A program made the translations under genes and the position numbers. A stretch of DNA of 64,000 bases from positions 4,216,001 to 4,280,000 of the forward strand of contig NZ_CP140152.1 of assembly GCF_034479515.1 (NCBI RefSeq), read 5' to 3'. Of the stretch, positions 26,583-37,230 are shown piece after piece. The number at the start of each line of letters is the position of its first letter. Within the stretch, counting starts at the first letter, position 1. This DNA comes from Duganella zoogloeoides (GTDB lineage Bacteria; Pseudomonadota; Gammaproteobacteria; Burkholderiales; Burkholderiaceae_D). The notes under the pieces are model-generated. The model did not search any database, was not told the origin of the DNA, and worked only from the letters and a program-made list of their open reading frames with translations.

Positions 26583-26642
26583 GATGCTCCGATATCGTGT
26601 TGGGGATACCGGACATGTTACAACAGACGCTCTCCCCCTGCA

Positions 26643-27257
26643 TCAGGTCATAAGAAGGGCGCGCATCGCCACCTGGAATGCTTCCGTCAGGCCGGCACGG
26701 TTCATGTCCGGACGGTGCAGAGCGCGCACGGTCAGGCCATGGAAGTACGCGATCATGGTGTCGATCCGGCTGTCGAGCAGCACGTCCTCCACCGACAGGT
26801 TGCGGCGTTCGCGGCCACGCCTGACCAGTTCGCGCAACTGGCCACGCGCGGAGTCCTCGTGCGCGCGCAGGCGCTCGGCGATCACCGGGTTGCGCGAGGC
26901 TTCCGCATACATCTCGATCGAGACGTGCCACGGTTGCGGATCAAGCGCTTCGGTGACATGGCGCTCGGCGTCGTCGATCATCGCCTGCAGCGGATCCTCG
27001 AGCGAATCGAGGTTGCTCAGCATGGCGCTTACGTACTCGGAGTGCGCCTCCACGAACGCCAGGATGATGGCGTTCTTGCCGTCAAAATAATTGTAGATAT
27101 GGCCGGCGCTCATGCCGGCCTGCTTGGAGATCTCCGACATGCTGGCGCCGTGGAAGCCGCTGCGTGCAAAGCAAACGGCCGCCGCTTCCAGCACCTGGTT
27201 ACGCCGCCCCGCTGCCTTCTCGGGATCGACTCGCCGTTTTGCGGGAGAAGTGGTCAT
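26643..27257 (-). CDS. TetR/AcrR-family repressor of the efflux operon
   Basis: A 204-aa regulator. The helix-turn-helix is FARSGFHGASMSEISKQAGMSAGHIYNYFDGKNAI near residues 30-65, followed by a helical ligand domain. The ATG at 27257 is chosen because AAGGAA precedes it closely and it lies in front of a typical TetR start (MTTSPAKRRVDPEK). It is the last gene after the adaptor, pump and outer membrane channel genes on the same strand, so it is probably autoregulated through the operator at 33230-33249. Confidence 0.88.
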   Translation of the reverse strand: MTTSPAKRRVDPEKAAGRRNQVLEAAAVCFARSGFHGASMSEISKQAGMSAGHIYNYFDGKNAIILAFVEAHSEYVSAMLSNLDSLEDPLQAMIDDAERHVTEALDPQPWHVSIEMYAEASRNPVIAERLRAHEDSARGQLRELVRRGRERRNLSVEDVLLDSRIDTMIAYFHGLTVRALHRPDMNRAGLTEAFQVAMRALLMT

Positions 27258-27316
27258 GATAATTCCTTGGGTAGGCGGCGACCGCACAACTGCGCGGCCG
27301 CCGCATGGTCGCAGGA

Positions 27317-28813
27317 TCAGCCGCGCGGTGCTGGCTGCACTGCTTGCGTTGCCTGTGGCGCTGGCGTTACCTGTGCCGCCTCCGGCTGCCAGCCGCCGCC
27401 CAGCACCTTGTACAAGGTGACGGCGTTGCTGGTCTGGTTCAGGCGCGTGGTGATCAGGCCTTGCTGCGCCTGGTACAACGCGCGCTGCGATACCAGCGAG
27501 TTGAGGTACGTGTCGGCGCCGTTGCGATAGCGCGCTTCGTTGATGTTGTAGCTCTTCTCGGCCGCCTGCACCAGCGCCTGCTGGGAGTTCAGGCGCTCGT
27601 CGATGGTGCCGCGAATGGCCAGGGCATCGGCCACTTCGCGGAACGCCACCTGGATCGCTTTTTCGTACTGCGCCACCGAGATATCGCGGTCAGCCTTGGC
27701 GATATCGAGATTGGCGCGGTTGACGCCTCCGTCGAAGATCGGCAGGTTGATCTGCGGCGCGAAGCTCCAGGTACCCGAGCCGGCCTTGAACAGGCCGGAC
27801 AGGTCGCGGCTGGCGCTGCCGCCCGACGCCGTCAGCGAAATGCTGGGGAAGAAGGCGGCGCGCGCCACGCCGATGTTGGCGTTGGCCGAGCGCAGCGCGC
27901 GTTCGGCCTGCTGCACGTCGGGACGACGCTGCAGCAGGTCGGACGGCAGGCTGCCCGGCAGAGCGGTCAGTTCGGTCACCGATACCAGCTCGCCTTCCGG
28001 CAGCAGCGTGGTCGGCACGGTGCCGCCCACCAGCAGGTTCAATGCGTTCTGGTCCTGCGCCACTTGCGCGGTATAGGTGGCGACGTCGTTGCGCGCCGTT
28101 TCCACGCTGGTCTGGGCGTCGTACACGTCCACGCCCGACGTGGCGCCGGCGTCGAAGCGCTTGCGGCTCAGGTCATACGTGGTCTGCTGGCTGCGCAGGG
28201 TTTCCTGCGCCAGCTTCAGGCGCTGCTGGTCGGCCGTGAGCGTGAGCCAGGCGTTGGCCACTTCGGCCACCAGGCTGATTTGCTGCGTGCGGCGCGCTTC
28301 TTCGGTGCCGAGGTAGGTTTGCAGGCCCGCTTCGGCGCCGTTGCGTACGCGGCCGAAGAAGTCCAGCTCATACGCGGCCAGCGAAAGTCCGCCGCTGTAC
28401 TGGCGGGTAATGGCCGCTTCGCCGGTGCCGGTCATGGTGCGCGGCGTGCGGGTAGCGGTCTGGCCCACGCCAGCGGCCACGGTCGGCAGCAACGGCGCGC
28501 TGCTGATGTTGTATTGGGCGCGGGCACGCTCGATGTTGAGCACCGAGACGCGCAGGTCGCGGTTGTTGGCCAGCGCCAGCTCGATCACCTGGCGCAGGCG
28601 CGCATCGGCGAAGTACTCGCGCCACTGGATCTCGGACACCGGACGGGCATCGGCTGCCGCTGCCGGCAAGCCCTTGTAGGCTTCGCCGGCAGGCCAGGCC
28701 TGGCCCACCGGTGCCGCCGGACGCTCGTACACGGGCGCCAGGCTGCAACCGCCCAGCAGCGCCAGCGCCGCCAGGGTGAATAAGGATTTATGCATGTTGT
28801 TCATGATCGTCAT
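27317..28813 (-). CDS. Outer membrane efflux channel lipoprotein (OprM/NodT type)
   Basis: A 498-aa TolC-like channel. The signal peptide ends in a lipobox, LALLGGCSLAP, so the mature protein is lipid-anchored in the outer membrane. The two repeated helical hairpin halves are seen, with LDFFGRVRNGAEAG, LLQRRPDVQQAERALRSANANIGVARAAFFPSISLTASGG and FDGGVNRANL (in pieces). It completes the RND tripartite pump. The start could also be ATG 28804 or 28795; none has a good ribosome site. The proline/glutamine-rich tail is probably disordered. Confidence 0.92.
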   Translation of the reverse strand: MTIMNNMHKSLFTLAALALLGGCSLAPVYERPAAPVGQAWPAGEAYKGLPAAAADARPVSEIQWREYFADARLRQVIELALANNRDLRVSVLNIERARAQYNISSAPLLPTVAAGVGQTATRTPRTMTGTGEAAITRQYSGGLSLAAYELDFFGRVRNGAEAGLQTYLGTEEARRTQQISLVAEVANAWLTLTADQQRLKLAQETLRSQQTTYDLSRKRFDAGATSGVDVYDAQTSVETARNDVATYTAQVAQDQNALNLLVGGTVPTTLLPEGELVSVTELTALPGSLPSDLLQRRPDVQQAERALRSANANIGVARAAFFPSISLTASGGSASRDLSGLFKAGSGTWSFAPQINLPIFDGGVNRANLDIAKADRDISVAQYEKAIQVAFREVADALAIRGTIDERLNSQQALVQAAEKSYNINEARYRNGADTYLNSLVSQRALYQAQQGLITTRLNQTSNAVTLYKVLGGGWQPEAAQVTPAPQATQAVQPAPRG

Positions 28814-28815
28814 GA

Positions 28816-31800
28816 TTAATGTGCCTCCACGACTGGCGTAGCGTCAGGTGCCGGCTTGGCCTTGGTCTTGCCAAAGCGGCCGCGCACCAGCACGAAGAAC
28901 AATGGTACGAAGAAGATGCCCAGGAAGGTCGCCGTCAGCATGCCGCCCAGCACACCCACGCCGATCGCGTTCTGGCTGCCCGAACCGGCGCCGCTGCTGA
29001 TTGCCAGCGGCAGCACGCCCAGGCCGAAGGCGATCGACGTCATCAGGATCGGACGCAGACGCGTATGCACGGCCTGCAGGGTCGCTTCCTTCAGTTCCAC
29101 GCCCTGCTCCTGCAGGTCCTTGGCGAATTCCACGATCAGGATCGCGTTCTTCGCACCCAGGCCCACCACGGTCAGCAGACCCACCTGGAAGTACACGTCG
29201 TTCGACAGCTTGAAAAGGAACGTCGCCAGCACCGTACCGAGAATACCGAGCGGTACGATCAGCAGCACCGAGAACGGCACCGACCAGCTTTCATACAGCG
29301 CGGCCAGGCACAGGAACACGATCAGGATCGAGATCGCATACAGCTGCGTGGTTTGCGAACCGGAGTCGCGTTCTTCCGTCGACAGGCCGGTCCACTCGTA
29401 GCCGATACCGGGCGGCAGCTTGGCCGCCATGCTTTCGACTTCCGCCATCGCGGCGCCCGAGCTCTGGCCCGGCGCCGGCTGGCCCAGGATCTCGACCGAC
29501 GGCAGGCCGTTGTAGCGTTCCAGGCGCGGCGACGCGTAGATCCACTCGCCGTGCGAGAAGGCCGAGAATGGCACCATCTCGCCAGCGGTGTTACGCACGA
29601 ACCACTTGTTCAGGTCTTCCGGCACCATGCGCGCTTCGGCCTGGCCCTGGATGTACACCTTCTTCACGCGGCCACGGTCGATGAAGTCGTTAACATACGC
29701 AGAACCCCAGGCGGTGCTCAGCACGCGGTTCACGTCCGCGATCGCCAGGCCCAGCGCAACGGCTTTTTGCTGGTCCACGGTGATCTTGTATTGCGGCGTA
29801 TCTTCCTGGCCGTTCGGACGCACGCCGACAATGACCTTGCTCTGCGCGGCCATGCCCAGCATCTGGTTACGCGCCGCCATCAGCGCCTCGTGGCCCACGC
29901 CGCCGGTGTCCTGCAACATCAGGTCGAACCCGGATGCGTTACCCAGTTCCAGCACCGCTGGCGGGGCGAACGCGAACACCATCGCATCCTTGATCTGCGA
30001 GAAGGCACCCATGGCGCGGCCCGCGATCGCGCTCACGGCGTGATCCTTGCCTTTGCGCTCGGACCAGTCTTTCATCCGCACGAAGGCGATACCGGTGTTC
30101 TGGCCGTTACCCGCGAAGCTGAAGCCGGCCACCGCAAATACCGATGCCACCGATTCCTTCTCGTTGTTCATGAAGTGCTGCTCGACTTTTTCGATGGTCT
30201 TGAGCGTGCGCTCTTGCGTGGCGCCGGTCGGCAGCTGGATCTGGGTAAACAGCACGCCCTGGTCCTCTTCCGGCAGGAACGACGTTGGCAGGCGCAGGAA
30301 CACGAACGCCATGACCGCGACGATCAGCGCATATACCACCAGCGAAATGCCGCTCTTGTTGATGATCGAGCCGACGATGCCCTGGTACTTGCGGTTGCCG
30401 CGATCGAAATTGCGGTTGAACCAGCCGAAAAAACCGGTAGTGGCCATCGCATGGCCTTTCGGCACTTGCTTGAGCATGGTGGCGCACAGCGCCGGGGTGA
30501 AGATCATCGCGACGATCACCGAGAGCACCATCGCCGAGACGATCGTAATCGAGAACTGGCGGTAAATCACGCCGGTGGAGCCGCCGAAGAACGCCATCGG
30601 CACGAACACGGCCGACAGCACCATGGCGATACCGACCAGCGCACCGCTGATCTGGCCCATCGATTTGCGGGTGGCCTCGATCGGGGACAGACCCTCCTCG
30701 GTCATGATCCGCTCGACGTTTTCCACCACCACGATCGCATCATCGACCAGCAAGCCGATGGCCAGCACGATGGCGAACATGGTCAGCGTATTGATCGAGT
30801 AACCGAGCACCGACAGGATGCCGAAGGTACCGAGCAGCACGACCGGTACGGCCATGGTTGGAATCAAGGTGGCGCGGAAATTTTGCAGGAACAGGTACAT
30901 CACCAGGAACACCAGGATCACGGCTTCGATCAGGGTTTTCACCACTTCTTCGATCGAGATCTTGACGAACGGGGTGGTATCGAAGGCCACCATGGCTTTC
31001 AGGCCTTGCGGGAACTGCTTTTCCATCTGCGCGATCTTGGCTTTCACCGCCTCGGCGGTGTCGAGCGCGTTGGCGCCGGTCGCCAGCTTGATGGCGATAC
31101 CGGTTGCGGCATTGCCGTTATAACGGGCCAGGATCGAGTAGTTTTCACGGCCCAGTTCCATCTTGGCGACGTCGCGCAGGTACACGGTAGCGCCGTTGGT
31201 GGTGGTCTTGAGCAGGATGGCGCCGAATTGCTCGGCCGTTTGCAGGCGGCTCTGGGCCGACACGGTGGCGTTCAGCTGCTGGCCGGCGACGGCTGGCGCG
31301 CCGCCCAGTTCACCGGCGGACACCTCGGTGTTCTGCGCGGTAATCGCGGTGGTCACGTCTGCCGGAGTCAGCTGGTAGCTTTGCAGTTTGGCCGGATCGA
31401 GCCAGATGCGCATCGCGTATTGCGAACCGAAGTTGGTCACGTCGCCCACGCCTTCCACGCGCGAGATCGGATCGAGCACGCTGGCGGTGACATAGTCGCC
31501 GATGTCGGCCTGGTTCATCGAACCGTCTTCCGACACGAAGCCGATCACCAGCAGGAAGTTCTTGGTAGCCTTGTTGACCACCAGGCCCTGTTGGGTCACG
31601 GCGGTAGGCAGCAGCGGCGTGGCCAGTTGCAGCTTGTTCTGCACCTGCACCTGCGCGATATCCGGGTTGGTGCCGGATTCGAACGTCAGCGTGATGCTGA
31701 TGCCGCCCGACGAATCGGAGGACGAGGCCATGTAGCGCAAGCCGTCGATACCCTTCATCTTCTGTTCGATGACCTGGGTCACAGCGTCTTCCACCGTCTT

Positions 31801-31962
31801 GGCGGAAGCGCCCGGGTACGAGCCGCTGATCGAGATCGACGGCGGTGCGATGGCGGGGTACTGGGCGATCGGCAGGCCGAGGATGGCCAGTACGCCACCC
31901 AGCATGATCACGATCGCGATCACCCAGGCGAAAATCGGGCGATCAATAAAGAAACGGGACAT
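28816..31962 (-). CDS. RND multidrug efflux permease (HAE1/AcrB family)
   Basis: A 1048-aa inner-membrane proton antiporter, the normal length for AcrB/MexB. It begins [20 protein letters not shown]. Proton-relay residues are present in the fourth helix ([19 protein letters not shown], double Asp), and the tenth helix region [16 protein letters not shown] carries the conserved Lys. It starts 15 nt after the adaptor stop and ends 2 nt before the channel gene. It should expel hydrophobic drugs, dyes or solvents; the exact spectrum is not predictable. Confidence 0.96.
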   Translation of the reverse strand: MSRFFIDRPIFAWVIAIVIMLGGVLAILGLPIAQYPAIAPPSISISGSYPGASAKTVEDAVTQVIEQKMKGIDGLRYMASSSDSSGGISITLTFESGTNPDIAQVQVQNKLQLATPLLPTAVTQQGLVVNKATKNFLLVIGFVSEDGSMNQADIGDYVTASVLDPISRVEGVGDVTNFGSQYAMRIWLDPAKLQSYQLTPADVTTAITAQNTEVSAGELGGAPAVAGQQLNATVSAQSRLQTAEQFGAILLKTTTNGATVYLRDVAKMELGRENYSILARYNGNAATGIAIKLATGANALDTAEAVKAKIAQMEKQFPQGLKAMVAFDTTPFVKISIEEVVKTLIEAVILVFLVMYLFLQNFRATLIPTMAVPVVLLGTFGILSVLGYSINTLTMFAIVLAIGLLVDDAIVVVENVERIMTEEGLSPIEATRKSMGQISGALVGIAMVLSAVFVPMAFFGGSTGVIYRQFSITIVSAMVLSVIVAMIFTPALCATMLKQVPKGHAMATTGFFGWFNRNFDRGNRKYQGIVGSIINKSGISLVVYALIVAVMAFVFLRLPTSFLPEEDQGVLFTQIQLPTGATQERTLKTIEKVEQHFMNNEKESVASVFAVAGFSFAGNGQNTGIAFVRMKDWSERKGKDHAVSAIAGRAMGAFSQIKDAMVFAFAPPAVLELGNASGFDLMLQDTGGVGHEALMAARNQMLGMAAQSKVIVGVRPNGQEDTPQYKITVDQQKAVALGLAIADVNRVLSTAWGSAYVNDFIDRGRVKKVYIQGQAEARMVPEDLNKWFVRNTAGEMVPFSAFSHGEWIYASPRLERYNGLPSVEILGQPAPGQSSGAAMAEVESMAAKLPPGIGYEWTGLSTEERDSGSQTTQLYAISILIVFLCLAALYESWSVPFSVLLIVPLGILGTVLATFLFKLSNDVYFQVGLLTVVGLGAKNAILIVEFAKDLQEQGVELKEATLQAVHTRLRPILMTSIAFGLGVLPLAISSGAGSGSQNAIGVGVLGGMLTATFLGIFFVPLFFVLVRGRFGKTKAKPAPDATPVVEAH

Positions 31963-31977
31963 GTGTGATCTCCTCGA

Positions 31978-33177
31978 TTACTGCTTGGCGGCCGGCGCGG
32001 CCGGTGCACCACCGGCGGCTGGCGCGGCGGCTGGGGCCTTGGCGACAACGGCTGGCGCGCCCGGCTTGACCTTCTGTACGCCTTCGACGATCACCTGGTC
32101 GCCATCGGCCAGGCCGGATTTCACCAGCCACTTGGTGCCGTAGGTGCCGGCGGTGGTCAGCACGCGTTGTTCGACCTTGCCTTCCTTGTTCAGGACCAGC
32201 GCGGTGGCCTGGCCCTTCTGGTTGCGGGTCACGCCTTGCTGCGGCACGGTGATGGCTTTTTCGTCGACGCCCGATTCGATCACGGCGCGCACGAACATGC
32301 CCGGCAGGAGATTCTGTTTCGGGTTCGGGAAGATGGCGCGCAGCGTGACGTTGCCGGTACCCTGGTCCACGGACACGTCCGAGAATTGCAGCTTGCCCGC
32401 TTCGGCGTACTTGGTGCCGTCGGCAAGTACCAGCGACACCTTGGCCTGGCCCGATTGTTTGAGGCTGCCGTCAGCCATCTCGCGCTTCAAGCGCAGCAGG
32501 TCTTCGCTGGACTGGGTGACGTCCACATAGATCGGATCGAGCTGCTGCACGGTGGTCAGCGCTTCGGTCTGATTGGCCGTCACCAGTGCGCCCGGGGTCA
32601 CGGTCGAACGGCTGATACGGCCGCTGATCGGCGCATACACATTGGTATAGCGCAGGTTGATATTGGCTTCCTGCAGCGCGGCGGTGGCCGATTCGATATC
32701 GGCCTGGGCCTGGGCGTCGGCGGCGAGCGCATCTTCGTAATCCTGGCGGCTCACGCCCTCGATCGCCAGCAGTTCCTTGTAACGCGCGACCTTGGGACCA
32801 CTGGTGAGCAGGTTGGCCTTGGCGCGCGTGAGCGCCGCCTTGGCCGAATTGACATTGGCTTGATAGATCGATGGATCGATCTGGTACAGGGCGGTACCGG
32901 CCTTGACGTCGGAACCTTCGACAAACAGGCGTTTAAGAATCACACCGTTGACCTGCGGGCGCACTTCAGCCACCTGGAAGGCGCTGGTGCGACCCGGCAG
33001 TTCGGTCGTGATTTGCAGTGGCTCTTGCACCACTTTATAGACGCCCACTTCCGCCACCTGCGGTTTTTGAGGTGCTTCGGACGTGGATTTGGAGCAACCA
33101 GCCACGAAGGCGGTTGCAGTGATCAGGGCTGCGACCCCGGCCGTCCGCAGGGACGGTTTGCAGAAAAGAGCTTCCAT
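31978..33177 (-). CDS. RND efflux periplasmic adaptor (MexA/AcrA family)
   Basis: A 399-aa lipoprotein adaptor; lipobox FVAGCSKS after a signal sequence. The lipoyl halves (VRPQVNGVILKRLFVEGSDVKAG and YAPISGRISRSTVTPGALVT), helical hairpin and beta-barrel (VTLRAIFPNPKQNLLPGMFV) are in order. The end is an Ala/Pro-rich low-complexity tail (about 25 aa). It is the first gene of the efflux operon, just downstream of the TetR operator. Confidence 0.94.
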   Translation of the reverse strand: MEALFCKPSLRTAGVAALITATAFVAGCSKSTSEAPQKPQVAEVGVYKVVQEPLQITTELPGRTSAFQVAEVRPQVNGVILKRLFVEGSDVKAGTALYQIDPSIYQANVNSAKAALTRAKANLLTSGPKVARYKELLAIEGVSRQDYEDALAADAQAQADIESATAALQEANINLRYTNVYAPISGRISRSTVTPGALVTANQTEALTTVQQLDPIYVDVTQSSEDLLRLKREMADGSLKQSGQAKVSLVLADGTKYAEAGKLQFSDVSVDQGTGNVTLRAIFPNPKQNLLPGMFVRAVIESGVDEKAITVPQQGVTRNQKGQATALVLNKEGKVEQRVLTTAGTYGTKWLVKSGLADGDQVIVEGVQKVKPGAPAVVAKAPAAAPAAGGAPAAPAAKQ

Positions 33178-33229
33178 GTGGTGAGGCTTTCTGAGGAGAT
33201 TACGAGAGGAATTATAAATATGCAGACGC

Positions 33230-33249
33230 TAGAATGAACGATCATTCTA
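33230..33249. promoter_or_regulatory. TetR-type operator of the RND efflux operon
   Basis: TAGAATGA (33230-33237), ACGA, TCATTCTA (33242-33249) form a perfect 8+8 inverted repeat, 53 bp before the adaptor ATG. Its size and symmetry fit the TetR repressor encoded at the end of the operon. The rest of 33178-33436 is AT-rich promoter sequence shared with the divergent GGDEF gene. Confidence 0.7.
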
Positions 33250-33436
33250 ACTATGTCAAGTTGGAATTTAATTCCGCAAGGCAACTCGCTACTTCATTTA
33301 AGTTATATTTAAGGAATTATTCCGTGGCTATCAGGAAACAATTTGGCCATTCAGACAAGATTATGCCGGGCGCCGATGCTAGAATTACCGGTTACTCTTT
33401 CATCCTACTAGCGGCCGGTGGCGGCCATTTCGCCCG

Positions 33437-35614
33437 ATGCGTACGCAGCCCAATTCTCATGCCACGCCGCCCCGCCTGACCACCCTGGTCACGTTGGGCG
33501 TCAGCGCGACGGTGCTGCTCACGGTGCTCGCCCTGTTGATCCTGGTCGATCATTTCGCGCTCAACTATGCCGAGCGCGAAGCAGGCCAGCGCCTGCAACA
33601 ACTGTCCTGGCAAATGCGCGACGCCCTCAATCGCGGCGTGCAAAAAGCTGGCGGCGACGTCCGCTTGCTGAGCGAGCTGCCGCAACTGCGCGCCGCCCGC
33701 TCGCCCGACGAAGTGCGCACGGTGCTCGACAGCCTGCAGCGCGCCTCCCCCGACTATGCGTGGATCGGCCTGGCGGCGCGGGACGGCCGCGTGCTCGCTG
33801 CCACCCAGAACCTGCTCGAAGGCGTGGACGTAAGCAACCGCACCTGGTTCCAGGCCGGCCGCGACGGCCTGTACGCCGGCGATGCCGGGCCGCTCTCCGC
33901 CGCCGCCGAGATCGACGACAAGTTGCCAGCCAGCGGCGCGCCGTGGCGCTTCATCGATGTGGCCGGCCCGGTGCCGGGCGCCGATGGCAGCGTGCGCGGC
34001 GTGCTGGGCGTGCGCATGAGCTGGGGCTGGGCGCGGCGCCTGATGCACGGCGTGCTGGCGCCGGCCGAACAAACCGACGCTGCCGAGATTTTTGTCGTGC
34101 GCGGCGACGGCCAAGTCTTGCTGGGCCCTGCCGGCATGGAGCAGCAGCGGCTGCAAACGGCCAGCCTGGCGCTGTCGCACAGCGGCAAATCGGGCGCCGT
34201 GCGCGAAACCTGGAGCGACGAGCGCGAATACCTGAGCGGCTACTCCCTCACCGGCCAGACCGGCGACGCCGCCACCCTGCCCTGGTCGGTGATCGTGCGC
34301 CAGCCGCTGGCCGTGGCGCTGGCCGACGCCCGCGCGCTCGAACGCCAGATACTGCTGCTCGGCGCCTTCCTCGGCGTGGTGCTGGCTGCTGCCGCCGCCG
34401 TCATCGCGCGCCGCTACACCCGGCCGTTCAATCAGCTGAGCGCGCAGCTCGAGCGGCATTCGGACGCGCCCGACGATGCCGCCGGCCTGCCCGACAGCGC
34501 CACCATCGCCACCATTGCCACGGTGGGCAGCTTCCACGAATTGCAGGTGCTCTCCGGCGCACTGGCGCGCATGGTGCACAAGGAGCAGCAGCACCTGGCC
34601 GCGCTGCGCACGCTCAACGAGCAGCTGGAAACCACGGTGGCCGAGCGCACCCGCGAAATCGCCAGCAAGGCGCTGCAACTGGAGCGCGCGCTGGCGCAGG
34701 AGCACACTACCCAGCTGCTGCTGCAGGAACGCGCCGCCGAGCTGCGCGCCATCCTCGACAACACCCACGACGCCTTCATCGCGCTCGACCATCGCGGCGT
34801 AATCCTGGACTGGAACCGCCAAGCCGAAAAGCTGATCGGCTGGCGCCGCGCCGAGGTGATCGGCCAGCCGCTCGGTGCAATGGTGCTGCCGCCCCTGCTG
34901 CGCCGCACCTGCGAACGCGACATGCAGCTGCTGGCCGAGCGCGGCCCGGGCGCCGGGGCGTCGCTAAGCCGCCGGATGGAACTGACCATGCACCACCGCG
35001 ACGGCCAGGAGTTGCCGGTGGAAGCGTCGGTGGCATACGTGCCGCGCAGCGGCGGCCACGTGTTCATCGCCTTCCTGCACGATATCAGCGAGCGCAAACG
35101 CATGATCGCGTCGCTCGAGGAAATGGCGCTGCACGACACGCTCACCGGTTTGCCCAACCGCCGCGCACTGATGCAGACGCTGCCAGCGGCGCTGCAACGC
35201 GCGCAGCGTTCAGGCCAGCGCTGCGCCGTGTTCTTCCTCGACCTCGACCGCTTCAAGCAGGTCAATGACCGTTACGGCCACGAGGAAGGCGACGAGCTGC
35301 TGCGCCAGTTTGCCGACCGCGTGCGCGGCGCAGTGCGCAAGACCGACACCGTGGGCCGCCTGGCCGGCGACGAATTCATCGTCATCGTGGAAATGCTGGG
35401 CAGCGACGCCGATGCCTACGAGGCCGCCGACAAGCTGGGGCCGCTGCTGCGCCAGCCGTTCATGCTCAAGACCGTGACGGTGGCATTGAGCGCCAGCGTG
35501 GGCGTGGCCATTCACCACCCGGACGATCCGCAGGATGTCGCCACGCTGCTGGCCCGTGCCGACCGCGCCATGTATGCGGTCAAGCAGCGCGATCAGCGAC
35601 AGGCCTTGCCCTGA
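33437..35614 (+). CDS. Membrane diguanylate cyclase with sensor, PAS and GGDEF domains
   Basis: A 725-aa protein. Two membrane segments (VTLGVSATVLLTVLALLILV near 20-38 and ILLLGAFLGVVLAAAAAVIA near 300-320) enclose a periplasmic Cache-like sensor domain. A coiled coil leads to a PAS domain (ELRAILDNTHDAFIALDHRG, near 435-550), then a GGDEF domain with the signature RLAGDEFIVIVE and the metal aspartate in FFLDLDRFKQVNDRYGH. The A-G-D-E-F variant of GGDEF is usually active, making cyclic di-GMP. It precedes the KaiC-like gene by 99 nt on the same strand. Confidence 0.9.
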   Translation: MRTQPNSHATPPRLTTLVTLGVSATVLLTVLALLILVDHFALNYAEREAGQRLQQLSWQMRDALNRGVQKAGGDVRLLSELPQLRAARSPDEVRTVLDSLQRASPDYAWIGLAARDGRVLAATQNLLEGVDVSNRTWFQAGRDGLYAGDAGPLSAAAEIDDKLPASGAPWRFIDVAGPVPGADGSVRGVLGVRMSWGWARRLMHGVLAPAEQTDAAEIFVVRGDGQVLLGPAGMEQQRLQTASLALSHSGKSGAVRETWSDEREYLSGYSLTGQTGDAATLPWSVIVRQPLAVALADARALERQILLLGAFLGVVLAAAAAVIARRYTRPFNQLSAQLERHSDAPDDAAGLPDSATIATIATVGSFHELQVLSGALARMVHKEQQHLAALRTLNEQLETTVAERTREIASKALQLERALAQEHTTQLLLQERAAELRAILDNTHDAFIALDHRGVILDWNRQAEKLIGWRRAEVIGQPLGAMVLPPLLRRTCERDMQLLAERGPGAGASLSRRMELTMHHRDGQELPVEASVAYVPRSGGHVFIAFLHDISERKRMIASLEEMALHDTLTGLPNRRALMQTLPAALQRAQRSGQRCAVFFLDLDRFKQVNDRYGHEEGDELLRQFADRVRGAVRKTDTVGRLAGDEFIVIVEMLGSDADAYEAADKLGPLLRQPFMLKTVTVALSASVGVAIHHPDDPQDVATLLARADRAMYAVKQRDQRQALP

Positions 35615-35713
35615 GCCGTCTGGGGGACTCCCTGTTTCGGCCGATTGGGGTAAGATCGAACGATTCACGCTGGCCCTGTGACGCCAGCTCCCCTGCCCTC
35701 CCGGACCTGCCCC

Positions 35714-37225
35714 ATGGAACCTCAAAACAGCGATACCACCGATTTTCTCTCCAGCGGCGTGCCCGGCCTCGATGAGGTGCTGGGCGGCGGGCTCACCGCC
35801 GACCGTCTTTACCTGGTGGAAGGCGAGCCGGGCACCGGCAAGACAACGCTGGCGCTGCAATTCCTGATCGAGGGCGCGCGCCGGGGCGAGCACGTGCTGT
35901 ACATCACGCTGGCCGAAACCGCCGTCGAACTGCGCAGCGTGGCGCAGTCGCACGGCTGGGACATGGCCGGCATCCAGATCGAGGAAATCATCCCCGCTGA
36001 AAATGCGCTCGACCCCGACCAGCAATACACCATTTTCCACCCGGCCGAAATCGAAATGGGCACCACCACCCAGCGCATCGTCGCCGCCATCGACAAATCG
36101 CGGCCGCGCCGCGTGGTGCTCGATTCGCTGTCCGAGTTGCAGCTGCTGGCGGAAAACCCGCTGCGCTACCGGCGCCAGGTGCTCGCGCTCAAGCAGTACC
36201 TCACCAGCCGCTCGTGCACCACCGTGCTGCTCGATGACCGCACCGCGCTCAGTACCGACTTGCAGGTGCGTAGCGTGGCGCACGCGGTCATGACGCTGGA
36301 GCTGGCCGACCAGGCCTATGGCGCCGAGCGGCGCCGCATCCGCGTGGTCAAGTATCGCGGCATTGCGTTCCACGGCGGCGCCCACGATTACCAGATCATC
36401 CGCGGCGGCCTGCGCGTGTATCCGCGCCTGGTGGCAGCCGACACCCGCGTGAGCAGCGCCCGGCGCCAGCTATCGTCCGGCATGCCGGCGCTCGACCAGT
36501 TGATCGGCGGCGGCCTGGAGGAAGGCATGAGCACCCTGATCAGCGGCCCGTCCGGCACCGGCAAGTCGTCGCTGGCGGCGCAGTTCGTGCATGCGGCCGC
36601 GCAGCGGGGCGAAAAAAGCGCCATGTTCCTGTTCGAGGAAGCACGCAACAACCTGCTCAACCGCTGCGCCAACCTGGGCCTGGACCTGGCCGGCGCCGAG
36701 GACAGCGGCCTGCTCACCATCCAGCAGGTCGATCCGGCCGAACTGGCGCCGGGCCAGCTCACCCACGCGGTGGTGCAGGCGGTGGAACGCGGCGTCAAGG
36801 TGCTGGTCATCGACAGCCTGAACGGCTACCTGAACGCCATGCCCGACGAGCGCTTCCTGGCCACCTACCTGCACGAAATCCTCACGTACCTGGGCCAGCG
36901 CGGCGTGGTGAGCATCATCGTCGGCGTCCAGCGCGGCATGATCGGCACCGCCAGCTCCGCGGTCGATGCCAGTTACATCGCCGACAACATCATCATGCTG
37001 CGCTACTTCGAAGCCGAGGGCGAGGTGCGGCAGGCGATCTCCGTGTTCAAGAAGCGCGGCAGCGCCCACGAGCGCACCATCCGCCGCTTCGAAGTGAGCA
37101 CCGGCGGCATCAAGGTCGGGCCGGTGCTGCGCGGCTTCCACGGCATCCTCACCGGGGTACCCACGTACGACAGCGCCGAGATTTCCCAGAATGCCGGCCA
37201 ATCCGCTGCCGACTTCCAGATCTGA
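35714..37225 (+). CDS. KaiC-like double RecA-fold ATPase
   Basis: A 503-aa protein with two KaiC domains. Domain 1 has Walker A GEPGTGKTT and DRLYLVEGE, with Walker B VVLDSLSEL. Domain 2 has Walker A GPSGTGKSS and Walker B VLVIDSLNGY. The paired catalytic glutamates that follow the strand after Walker A are visible as ITLAETAVEL and FLFEEARNN. ATG 35714 is preferred over the 35678 start because the KaiC fold begins just after it (DFLSSGVPGLDEVLGGGL). No kaiA or kaiB is present. In other proteobacteria such genes sit with histidine kinases, as here, and likely act in signalling, not timekeeping. Confidence 0.9.
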   Translation: MEPQNSDTTDFLSSGVPGLDEVLGGGLTADRLYLVEGEPGTGKTTLALQFLIEGARRGEHVLYITLAETAVELRSVAQSHGWDMAGIQIEEIIPAENALDPDQQYTIFHPAEIEMGTTTQRIVAAIDKSRPRRVVLDSLSELQLLAENPLRYRRQVLALKQYLTSRSCTTVLLDDRTALSTDLQVRSVAHAVMTLELADQAYGAERRRIRVVKYRGIAFHGGAHDYQIIRGGLRVYPRLVAADTRVSSARRQLSSGMPALDQLIGGGLEEGMSTLISGPSGTGKSSLAAQFVHAAAQRGEKSAMFLFEEARNNLLNRCANLGLDLAGAEDSGLLTIQQVDPAELAPGQLTHAVVQAVERGVKVLVIDSLNGYLNAMPDERFLATYLHEILTYLGQRGVVSIIVGVQRGMIGTASSAVDASYIADNIIMLRYFEAEGEVRQAISVFKKRGSAHERTIRRFEVSTGGIKVGPVLRGFHGILTGVPTYDSAEISQNAGQSAADFQI

Positions 37226-37230
37226 AACCG

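Noticed and set aside
28819..31968. A 1049-codon open frame on the + strand opposite the RND permease
   Set aside because: Antisense shadow of a clear AcrB-family gene; composition dominated by His, Gln, Asp and Arg, with no motif.
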